Source: Fen-178 sp049516835 (GTDB lineage Bacteria; Acidobacteriota; Terriglobia; Bryobacterales; Bryobacteraceae). From it: DNA of 17,593 bases. The stretch is from assembly GCA_049516835.1 (NCBI GenBank), contig JBEKSR010000120.1:1-17593 (forward strand), given 5' to 3'. A program made the translations under genes and the position numbers. The notes under the pieces are model-generated. The model made no database searches and was not told the DNA's origin. It saw nothing but the letters and a program-made list of their open reading frames with translations. How positions within the stretch are numbered: position 1 is the first letter of the stretch; every line of letters begins with the position of its first letter. Below are positions 12,420 to 17,593 of this stretch, piece after piece.

Positions 12420-12913
12420 AAGAGGCTGAATGCACCGCCTGCGGCGCGCCAGCCAGGGTAGTTCGAGGAAGTTACCCATTCACGGAATGTGGGCTGCGAA
12501 ACGTGGTGCTGCAAGGTGTGGAAATTACCCGGTGTTCGCGATGCGGAAATGACGATGTCGTCATACCGCATCTGAACGATCTCATGCGAACGCTGGCATT
12601 TGCCGTCGTGAGCCAGCCGTATCGATTGCAGGGCGAAGACGTGAGGTTTCTTCGGAAGTACTTGAATATGACCCAGGCGCAGCTTGCGGAGTTGCTGGAC
12701 ATTCACAAAACAAACCTGTCGAAGTGGGAGAACAACGAAGATAAGATTGGCGAACAGAGCGACCGCTTAATTCGGGCTGTAGCGGTCGCGCTGGGTGAAG
12801 GCCTGAACGGAAAAATGGAACAGGTGATTCGCTCGTTCCCCCAGATCCAAAAGTCCAAGAAAAGGCCGGGGCTTGAGATGGACCCCAAGAACCTGTCGTT
12901 TCGTTTCGCCTGA
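12416..12913 (+). CDS. MqsA-like antitoxin (YgiT-type zinc finger plus HTH)
   Basis: 165 residues from ATG 12416, with AAGGGGG a few bases before. Residues 1-50 form a zinc finger: C6-x2-C9 (ECTACGAP) and C40-x2-C43 (TRCSRCGND), the arrangement of MqsA/YgiT. Residues ~75-130 are an HTH_XRE domain: RFLRKYLNMTQAQLAELLDI followed by HKTNLSKWENNEDKIGEQSD. This matches MqsA, whose N-terminal zinc domain binds the toxin and C-terminal HTH binds the operator palindrome. The tail (IQKSKKRPGLEMDPKNLSFR) extends beyond MqsA and ends in a segment often seen in this antitoxin group. Gene order toxin-antitoxin with four-base overlap is as in mqsRA. Likely target: the palindrome at 12076-12098. Confidence 0.9.
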   Translation: MKEAECTACGAPARVVRGSYPFTECGLRNVVLQGVEITRCSRCGNDDVVIPHLNDLMRTLAFAVVSQPYRLQGEDVRFLRKYLNMTQAQLAELLDIHKTNLSKWENNEDKIGEQSDRLIRAVAVALGEGLNGKMEQVIRSFPQIQKSKKRPGLEMDPKNLSFRFA

Positions 12914-12927
12914 GACGGCCTCCAAAG

Positions 12928-12972
12928 GTAACTCTGGCGTGCGTCAGCCGGAGAGTTACGCACTCTCTTTTT
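12928..12972 (+). terminator. Terminator with a competing hairpin after the antitoxin gene
   Basis: GAGAGT (12951-12956), loop TACGC, ACTCTC (12962-12967), then TTTTT (12968-12972) is a short intrinsic terminator. A larger hairpin, GTAACTCT (12928-12935) with AGAGTTAC (12952-12959) and inner GGC/GCC pairing, shares bases 12952-12956 and excludes the terminator stem. The arrangement resembles an antiterminator/terminator pair, but the two may be a single poorly optimised terminator region. Confidence 0.6.
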
Positions 12973-12997
12973 GTGTTGGCCGCCGCGGATAGGAGGG

Positions 12998-13021
12998 ATC
13001 AGGACGCCCTGGCGTTCTGAT
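12998..13021 (+). promoter_or_regulatory. Palindromic operator candidate before the PD-(D/E)XK-like gene
   Basis: ATCAGGACGCC (12998-13008) and GGCGTTCTGAT (13011-13021) are complementary at 10 of 11 positions around a CT centre. The right arm runs into TATGCT (13021-13026), a -10 candidate 6 bases before the GTG start. A repressor bound here would cover the promoter. No consensus -35 box is present. Confidence 0.5.
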
Positions 13022-13032
13022 ATGCTCGGCTT

Positions 13033-13458
13033 GTGCCCGATGAACTAACGGCAGGACAGAAGGCGGCTCGGACCGGAAAGCGGCGTGCGGCTGGGGCAAA
13101 AGCGCTGGAAACACGCAGGCGAAGGAACGCATTCGCAAAGGCCCACGCTGCCGAGGCCGCGAGTAAAGAAGCACCGAAGGCGTACTGCACGGAGCGCGGG
13201 TGGCGGGTGGCGTTTTTTGAAGGTGTCAGGGGCGCTCCACGAACCGGCATTATTGACGCCATAGCCTTCCGTCTCGGCCGAAAAGACTCCGACCTTTTGG
13301 ACATCCGCCTCATCCAATTGAAGGGCGGCAGGGCCGGTGTAAGCGGTCGGGAGATCGCTCGGCTGAAGAAAGCGGCTGCTGGCGCTAAGGTGAACTGGCT
13401 GATTGCCGAGTTTGATGGCGAGACGTTGCACTTGCTCCCCGGCGAGCCGGAAAGCTGA
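13033..13458 (+). CDS. Small PD-(D/E)XK nuclease-like protein
   Basis: 141 residues from GTG 13033; no Shine-Dalgarno is visible and the -10 candidate is 6 bases upstream, so the start may be leaderless. Residues 1-48 are a basic helix rich in Lys, Arg and Ala (ARTGKRRAAGAKALETRRRR). Residues 50-135 read YCTERGWRVAFFEGVRGAPR, TGIIDAIAFRLG, DIRLIQLKGGRAG, EIARLKKAAAGAKVNWLIAE and TLHLLP. That is the alpha-beta order of PD-(D/E)XK nucleases: Asp75 in GIIDAIAF and Gln95-x-Lys97 in IQLKGG would be the metal-binding core (a Q-x-K variant), with Glu63 as a possible first acid. No recognised named family. It sits alone after the toxin-antitoxin module. Nuclease activity is inference from fold pattern only. 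Confidence 0.65.
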   Translation: MPDELTAGQKAARTGKRRAAGAKALETRRRRNAFAKAHAAEAASKEAPKAYCTERGWRVAFFEGVRGAPRTGIIDAIAFRLGRKDSDLLDIRLIQLKGGRAGVSGREIARLKKAAAGAKVNWLIAEFDGETLHLLPGEPES

Positions 13459-13533
13459 GAATTGCCATCGACACACATTTCGGACGCTACCCGACCCGCC
13501 TGTCCCGGCCCGCTTGAGCTAAGCTGAGATCAA

Positions 13534-14250
13534 ATGAGAATCCTGGTCGTCGAGGATGAAAAGCGGATCGCCGACTTCCTATGCCGCGGTCTGCAGGGCG
13601 CCGGTTATGCCGTGGATGCCGCGCCCACCGGCGCCGCGGCGCTGGATTGCATCCATTCCACGGACTACGATTTGGTCATCCTGGACCTCATGCTGCCCGA
13701 TATGGACGGCCTCCAGGTATTGGCCAAGATCCGCAACCGCAAGGTGGGGCCGCCGGTTTTGATCCTGAGCGCTCGCGGGGGCCTCGATGACCGCGTCAAG
13801 GGCCTGGAGCAGGGCGCCGACGACTACCTGGTGAAGCCGTTTGCGTTCGTCGAACTGCTGGCGCGTGTGCGGGCGCTGCTGCGGCGCGGCCAGCCGTTGC
13901 CGGAGAAGTTGCAGGTGGCCGACCTGGCGCTGGATTGCATCCGCCGCAAGGTGACGCGCGGCCCGGAAACCATCGACCTGGCGCCCAAGGAGTTCGGCAT
14001 CCTGGAATACATGATGCGCAACAAAGGCCGCCCGCTGAGCCGCACCATGATCGTCGAGCACGTCTGGGACATGGATTACGACGGTCTCACCAACATCGTG
14101 GACGTCTATATCCGCCACCTGCGCAGCAAGATCGACGACCGCTTCCAGCAGAAGCTCATCCAGACCGTGCGCGGCATCGGCTACATGATCGAAGCTCCCG
14201 ACAAGCCCGCGGAACGGACCCCGGAGCAGGCGTCGGATCGGCAGGTGTGA
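13534..14250 (+). CDS. OmpR/PhoB-family response regulator
   Basis: 238 residues, ATG 13534. Receiver domain 1-120: acidic pocket Glu7-Asp8, phospho-acceptor Asp51 in DYDLVILDLMLPDMDG, Ser79 in LILSARG and Lys101 in DYLVKPF. Winged-helix output domain ~125-222: LAPKEFGILEYMMRNKGRPL, then VEHVWDMDYDGLTNIVDVYI and LIQTVRGIGYMI, the classical OmpR pattern. The receiver resembles the CusR/CopR metal-response group (ARGGLDDRVKGLEQGADDYL), but that alone does not give a signal. A TAAGCT -10 candidate at 13520-13525 lies 8 bases before the ATG. The kinase gene begins 1 base after the stop. It most likely activates its own operon and unlinked targets. No metal-efflux genes are nearby. Confidence 0.95.
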   Translation: MRILVVEDEKRIADFLCRGLQGAGYAVDAAPTGAAALDCIHSTDYDLVILDLMLPDMDGLQVLAKIRNRKVGPPVLILSARGGLDDRVKGLEQGADDYLVKPFAFVELLARVRALLRRGQPLPEKLQVADLALDCIRRKVTRGPETIDLAPKEFGILEYMMRNKGRPLSRTMIVEHVWDMDYDGLTNIVDVYIRHLRSKIDDRFQQKLIQTVRGIGYMIEAPDKPAERTPEQASDRQV

Positions 14251-14251
14251 C

Positions 14252-15799
14252 GTGCCCCGCAATCGCGATCTGCGCCGCCTCACGCGCGGGCTGCGTTTCC
14301 GCCTGACGGCCAGCTACGCGCTGTTTTTCGCCGTACTGCTGATCGGGGTGGCGGGCCTCTTTCGCCAGCGCCTGAAGAGCGAGCTCGACACCCAGATTCG
14401 GGATGACCTCAACCAGCAATGGGCGGCCATGAAAGGCTACCTGCGCATCGAAAAGGATCCGGAGCTGGGGAAGTACGCGTCTAACTGGTATTACGACGAT
14501 GAGGACCCGGACGAGTCCGCCATCGTGCTCGACCTGCGGAAAATTTGCCTGGTCGCGGACGCCGATGGAAACGCCATCCCCAACGCCAAGACCAAGGAGC
14601 CCGAGGTTTCCACGGCGTACGAGGACATCGGCATCGATCGCCCGGCGGAAATCCAGGCCATGGTGCGCGCCGCGACGGCATCGCGCACGCCGAGAATCTT
14701 CTGGACGGAGCGGCGGAACGCCCAGGGCGAGCGCTTTCTGATCCGCTCCGGCATCGTGTTCAGCGAGGGGCACGTGGCGCCGTACTACGTGGCTATCGGA
14801 TTGCCGCTCGCGCAAAGCAACAAGATCCTGCGTCAATTCACGTTGATCTACGTGGCGGTGTTTCCGGCGGCGCTGATCCTGGGCTCGTTGCTGGGCTGGT
14901 TCATGGCCGGGCGCGCCCTGACGCCGGTGCTGGCGGTGGCGCAAACGGCGCAGCGGATTTCCGGTTCCAACCTCAGCCTGCGCATCCCCACGCGCCAGGC
15001 CGGCGATGAACTGGACTACCTGATTCTCACCTTCAACCGCATGATCGAGCGCCTGGAATCTTCCTTCCAGCAGATGAAGCAGTTTTCCGCGGATGTGTCG
15101 CACGAGCTGCGCACGCCCATCACGGGCATCCGCGGCCAGCTCGAGGTGGCCCTGTTCACCGCCAAGACCACCGAACAGTATCGCGAAGCCATGTTCAACG
15201 CGCTTCAGGATATCGACCGCCTCTCCCAGATTGTGCGGGCCCTGCTGCTGCTCTCGCAGGCCGAGTCGGGTCAACTGGTTCTGCAAAAATCGCGGCTGAA
15301 TCTGGGCGAAGTGGTGGAAGACCTGGTGGAGCAGTTCCAGATCCCCGCTGAAGCCGCCGGAGTCCGCCTGACGGCGGATGTCCCCCCGGAGTGCCCCGCG
15401 CTGGTGGACCGCGTGCAGATCGAGCGCATGATCAACAACCTGCTTTCCAACGCCATCAAGTTCACGCCCGAAGGCGGCCAGGTTCGCATGGCCCTCAAGC
15501 CTTCGCCGGAACACATCGAGATGGTGGTGGAGGACACCGGCTGCGGCATCGCTTCCGAACACCTGTCGCACATCTTCGACCGCTTCTATCGCGTGCCGGG
15601 GTCGGGCGCGAAACCCGGCGCCGAACAGGGCTTGGGACTCGGTTTGAGCTTTGTGGCGTGGATCGTCAAAGCGCACCGCGGCAAGATTGAGGTCGAGAGC
15701 ACTCCGGGCATGGGAACCCGCTTCACCATTATGCTGCCGGGCGATGGCGCCGGCGCCGACACGCTGGAGTTGGCCGGCGAGGCCGCCAGCTTCTCGTGA
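14252..15799 (+). CDS. Membrane sensor histidine kinase, CusS-like group
   Basis: 515 residues from GTG 14252, with AGGTG just upstream inside the end of the regulator gene. Membrane helices at ~18-37 and ~196-218 enclose a periplasmic sensor of ~155 residues, notable for the acidic YYDDEDPDESA (80-90). A HAMP domain follows (RALTPVLAVAQTAQRIS), then the dimerisation domain with phospho-acceptor His284 in FSADVSHELRTPITGIRG. The ATPase domain has N-box NLLSNAIKFTP (~397-406), G1 DTGCGI (~428-433) and G2 GLGLGLSF (~460-467). All catalytic motifs are intact. It is the cognate partner of the response regulator. HAMP and His-box context resemble heavy-metal sensor kinases, but the sensor domain shows no metal motif I can name, so the stimulus is unknown. 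Its TGA overlaps the GTG of the next gene. Confidence 0.95.
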   Translation: MPRNRDLRRLTRGLRFRLTASYALFFAVLLIGVAGLFRQRLKSELDTQIRDDLNQQWAAMKGYLRIEKDPELGKYASNWYYDDEDPDESAIVLDLRKICLVADADGNAIPNAKTKEPEVSTAYEDIGIDRPAEIQAMVRAATASRTPRIFWTERRNAQGERFLIRSGIVFSEGHVAPYYVAIGLPLAQSNKILRQFTLIYVAVFPAALILGSLLGWFMAGRALTPVLAVAQTAQRISGSNLSLRIPTRQAGDELDYLILTFNRMIERLESSFQQMKQFSADVSHELRTPITGIRGQLEVALFTAKTTEQYREAMFNALQDIDRLSQIVRALLLLSQAESGQLVLQKSRLNLGEVVEDLVEQFQIPAEAAGVRLTADVPPECPALVDRVQIERMINNLLSNAIKFTPEGGQVRMALKPSPEHIEMVVEDTGCGIASEHLSHIFDRFYRVPGSGAKPGAEQGLGLGLSFVAWIVKAHRGKIEVESTPGMGTRFTIMLPGDGAGADTLELAGEAASFS

Positions 15800-16302
15800 G
15801 CCGGTTCTTGCGAACCCCAGGCAAAGCGGTCTTGATCGCGCTTTCGTTTTCGGTGATTTCGGCCTGCGTTTGGATGTTCTGTCCGGCCCCACGGAATCGG
15901 CCGATCGACCGGAGAATCTCGAACGTCGCTTTGAGCGGAACAGGTAGATGGATGGCTGCCGGAACCGCGCAAGGCCCGATTACGATTTCGGACGGGCGGC
16001 CCGGCACTGCTACATGGCAAGTCAGCCTTCGCCGGGGTCCGTTGAACGATCTCCAGTTCAGCCCCGACGAGCGCCTGCTGGCCATTGCCGGCCAAGATCT
16101 GGGCCTCTACGCGCTGGAACAACCGGCTGCGCCTCGTTTCCTTCGTTCCGATGGCCGGAACTACGGTACGGTTCGTTTCAGCCATGACGGACAGTCCGTT
16201 CTGGTCGTTACCGGGGACGACGCCATTGAGTACTGGGATACTCACAATCCGATTCCCGCCAGCTCGTTGCAGAAGCCCACCAGGTACTTCCAGACGAGGT
16301 AA
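15796..16302 (+). CDS. WD40-like lipoprotein, C-terminally truncated
   Basis: 168 residues from GTG 15796, overlapping the kinase stop (GTGA), so coupled to the two-component genes. Residues 1-24 resemble a lipoprotein signal (basic start MSRFLRTPGK, hydrophobic core, lipobox-like VISAC with Cys24). Three WD40-type blades can be seen: ISNVALSGTGRWMAAGTAQG, LNDLQFSPDERLLAIAGQDL and YGTVRFSHDGQSVLVVTGDD followed by AIEYWDTHN. A WD40 propeller needs about seven blades. After YWDTHN the frame reads PIPASSLQKPTRYFQTR, which is the antisense of the convergent membrane protein's last codons. The gene thus appears cut by a rearrangement at about 16240. Whether a partial propeller is still made is unknown. 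Confidence 0.68.
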   Translation: MSRFLRTPGKAVLIALSFSVISACVWMFCPAPRNRPIDRRISNVALSGTGRWMAAGTAQGPITISDGRPGTATWQVSLRRGPLNDLQFSPDERLLAIAGQDLGLYALEQPAAPRFLRSDGRNYGTVRFSHDGQSVLVVTGDDAIEYWDTHNPIPASSLQKPTRYFQTR

Positions 16303-16658
16303 TAACCAGCCATCGCCACGGCGACGCCAAATGGGAAGATGGTGGCCACCAGCGGCGGGATGTCCAAGCCGGACATCCGTAGAATCGCAAACCCGAGCGG
16401 CCCCACGAACAGGGGAACAACCGCGCCATGCAGGCCGAGCGGAAGGTATCTGCGCCGGCGCAGCGCTACGAAAAGCATGTTCCAAAGACCCCAGATAGGC
16501 GGGACCAACGCCAAGGGAAATACCATGGCGCGCTCGATTGGAAACGGGAAATCGTAACTGAAGCGCACCACGCAGAAGGAGATCAGGGCGAACACCATGA
16601 GCACGCTCGGCACGGTGATGCCGGCCATGTAAGCGCGAAGATAAACGTGTTTGGACAC
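16242..16658 (-). CDS. Four-helix membrane protein in the ECF sigma operon
   Basis: 138 residues from GTG 16658, with GGAGAGG closely upstream. Hydrophobic segments at about 10-32 (MAGITVPSVLMVFALISFCV), 42-66 (RAMVFPLALVPPIWGLWNML), 75-97 (LGLHGAVVPLFVGPLGFAIL) and 103-125 (PLVATIFPFGVAVAMAGYYL) give four membrane helices; the end is KYLVGFCNELAGIGL. No family is recognised. It is the third gene after the sigma factor and the one-helix protein, with 19 bases between. Its last 61 bases overlap the truncated WD40 ORF on the other strand. Its GC pattern and ribosome binding site support a real gene. It may take part in sensing for the ECF system (inference). Confidence 0.78.
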   Translation of the reverse strand: MSKHVYLRAYMAGITVPSVLMVFALISFCVVRFSYDFPFPIERAMVFPLALVPPIWGLWNMLFVALRRRRYLPLGLHGAVVPLFVGPLGFAILRMSGLDIPPLVATIFPFGVAVAMAGYYLVWKYLVGFCNELAGIGL

Positions 16659-16677
16659 AGGACCTCTCCTTTCAAAT

Positions 16678-16896
16678 TCAAAACTGATAAAGCACGGCCG
16701 GGATGGCCGCGGGAAACAGAATGAAACACAAGAGGATGGCAGCCGCCAGCGCCCAATCCCACCAGGGCAGGCGAATCGCGGGCCGGTCGAGCCGCGCCCG
16801 CATACGGGGCCACAGGTCCCGTTTCAACCCGGCATCGGCCACCGGGCCAAGTGCGCGCTTCACCAGATCTGGTACTCGTTCTTCGGATGGATTCAT
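16678..16896 (-). CDS. Single-helix membrane protein, candidate anti-sigma or accessory factor
   Basis: 72 residues from ATG 16896, which overlaps the sigma factor stop (ATGA 16893-16896). The N-terminal 45 residues are hydrophilic (MNPSEERVPDLVKRALGPVA, LKRDLWPRMRARLDRPAIRL); one membrane helix follows (WWDWALAAAILLCFILFPAA) and the protein ends shortly outside. The layout, a short cytoplasmic region, one membrane span and translational coupling to an ECF sigma gene, fits an anti-sigma or sigma-tethering role. However, the zinc-binding HxxxCxxC motif of ZAS anti-sigma factors is absent, and there is no periplasmic sensor domain. Therefore the regulatory role is inference from position. Confidence 0.75.
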   Translation of the reverse strand: MNPSEERVPDLVKRALGPVADAGLKRDLWPRMRARLDRPAIRLPWWDWALAAAILLCFILFPAAIPAVLYQF

Positions 16897-17483
16897 GGCT
16901 CGACTCCCATACGCTGCAAATCCCCGCGCAGCAGGCGGACGGCGCGAAAAACGCGCGATTTGACGGTGCCGATGGAGATACCCAACGCTTCGGCAATATC
17001 GCCGTAGGGTGTCTCCTCGATCATGGCCAGGGTGGCGGCTGCCCGCAGCTTGATGGGCAGCCTGCCGAAGGCGGCCGCCACCTTCTCGCGCACATCGGCG
17101 GCCAGGGCGGGGTCCGGTGGCGAGCACCGGAGGCACTCCGGCGAACAGTCCTCCGCCAGCGTGGTGGAACTATGTTGGGCGCTCAAGTGGTCCAGCGCCA
17201 GGTTGGTGGCGATCCGCCGCGCCCAGGGGCCGAAACCGCGGCGCGGATCGAATCGCGAACGCGCCCGGTAGATGCGCCAGAAGGTCTCGACGGTCAAGTC
17301 CTCCGCGGCGCCCGGGTCGCGCACGATCCGCACGATCCAGCCGTAGACCTCGCCCTGGAATTGACGGAACAGCGCCTCAAAGGCTTCCGCATCGCCCCGC
17401 GCGAACTCTTCGAGCAGCTCCACATCCGCTCCTGCTGCTAACCTTACTGCCGGAGTGCGCGGGAGGTTCCATTGGTGGGGCAT
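16893..17483 (-). CDS. ECF-type RNA polymerase sigma factor
   Basis: 196 residues from ATG 17483; the true start may be a little further in, since the first ~18 residues (MPHQWNLPRTPAVRLAAGAD) are not typical. Region 2 (~22-88): ELLEEFARGDAEAFEALFRQ, YGWIVRIVRDPGAAEDLTVE, TFWRIYRARSRFDP, and FGPWARRIATNLALDHL (2.4, -10 recognition). Region 4 (~128-190): LPIKLRAAATLAMIEETPYG, DIAEALGISIGTVKSRVFRA (HTH for -35 recognition). The linker between them has a CSPECLRC cysteine cluster, which might respond to redox or metal. No region 3, as expected. It directs RNA polymerase to a specific promoter set, likely including its own operon. The two membrane proteins downstream are probably its regulators. 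Confidence 0.95.
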   Translation of the reverse strand: MPHQWNLPRTPAVRLAAGADVELLEEFARGDAEAFEALFRQFQGEVYGWIVRIVRDPGAAEDLTVETFWRIYRARSRFDPRRGFGPWARRIATNLALDHLSAQHSSTTLAEDCSPECLRCSPPDPALAADVREKVAAAFGRLPIKLRAAATLAMIEETPYGDIAEALGISIGTVKSRVFRAVRLLRGDLQRMGVEP

Positions 17484-17505
17484 GCTTTAGCCTGAAAGAG
17501 GCGCT

Positions 17506-17530
17506 GAAACGAGAATTTTGTTCTCGTTTC
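17506..17530. promoter_or_regulatory. Perfect inverted repeat upstream of the ECF sigma gene
   Basis: GAAACGAGAA (17506-17515) and TTCTCGTTTC (17521-17530) are perfect complements around TTTTG. The element lies 23-47 bases before the sigma ATG and 13 bases past the end of the gene fragment at the right edge. It can be an operator for the sigma operon or a stem in its leader; as a terminator for the fragment it would lack a long T run. Confidence 0.6.
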
Positions 17531-17542
17531 GTTCATGAGAAT

Positions 17543-17593
17543 TCAGGCGGCCACCTCCAGACCGATTTCCCGGATTAGGTTGTCGAGTGCCTG
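17543..17593 (-). CDS. C-terminal end of a gene running off the right edge
   Basis: Reading the minus strand from the window end gives QALDNLIREIGLEVAA and a TGA at 17543-17545. It reads like the last helix of a soluble protein, but only 16 residues are visible and no family can be assigned. The same frame cannot be checked further upstream. It would lie 59 bases before the sigma gene on the same strand. Confidence 0.35.
   Translation of the reverse strand, partial: QALDNLIREIGLEVAA

Noticed and set aside
14156..15892. 578-codon open frame on the minus strand
   Set aside because: Antisense to the histidine kinase, whose H, N and G boxes are all present. The product is rich in His, Arg, Gln and Ala and matches nothing.
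1..17593. tRNA, rRNA, riboswitch or insertion-sequence genes
   Set aside because: No tRNA cloverleaf, rRNA core segment, known riboswitch layout or transposase could be recognised anywhere by reading.

Overview
The window looks like chromosomal DNA of a GC-rich, didermic soil-type bacterium. By gene content and protein style an Acidobacteriota member of the Solibacter/Bryobacter type is my best guess (inference; no marker gene here proves it). There is no rRNA, tRNA or CRISPR array that I can see. Most genes are ordinary housekeeping or signalling genes, mixed with small accessory modules and gene debris.

Left part (1-2670): the 5' end of a leucyl-aminopeptidase-like gene runs off the left edge. 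A complete hicB-hicA toxin-antitoxin pair follows, antitoxin first. Next comes a decayed AbiE system: an intact AbiEi antitoxin with its own inverted-repeat operator candidate, followed by only the first ~51 codons of the AbiEii toxin. A beta-lactamase-family gene has been reduced to its two ends. This is an accessory, rearranged segment.

Middle part (2670-9110): a solitary CpaF/TadA-type secretion ATPase, a Nudix hydrolase of the ADP-ribose pyrophosphatase type, a SAM methyltransferase, an AraC/GyrI-type regulator translationally coupled to a four-helix membrane protein, an MIO-type aromatic amino-acid ammonia-lyase whose pocket motif (His-Leu) argues against histidine as substrate, a small membrane protein, tatA, and an HU-family protein. 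A large imperfect 81-base palindrome (REP/BIME-like) sits 2 bases past the lyase stop codon. A strong bidirectional terminator separates tatA from HU.

recA part (9350-11960): recA is followed 24 bases downstream by a 255-residue RecA paralogue. It keeps the RecA core and DNA-loop motifs, but its P-loop is one residue short, it has Asp in place of the catalytic Glu, and it lacks the C-terminal domain. I regard this as the most interesting item in the window. A divergent gene encodes an exported protein with seven GYP-type tetrapeptide repeats.

Accessory insert (12060-13460): a DUF4258-type toxin / MqsA-like zinc-finger-HTH antitoxin pair is driven by a near-consensus sigma70 promoter whose -10 box lies inside a perfect palindrome with 10-base arms. 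The transcript is probably leaderless. It is followed by two mutually exclusive hairpins and by a small PD-(D/E)XK-like protein with its own palindromic operator candidate.

Right part (13534-17593): an OmpR-type response regulator and histidine kinase, coupled to a truncated WD40-like lipoprotein that runs antisense into the 3' end of a convergent operon. That operon encodes an ECF sigma factor, a 72-residue one-helix protein (likely anti-sigma or accessory) and a four-helix membrane protein. The sigma gene is preceded by a perfect inverted repeat with 10-base arms.
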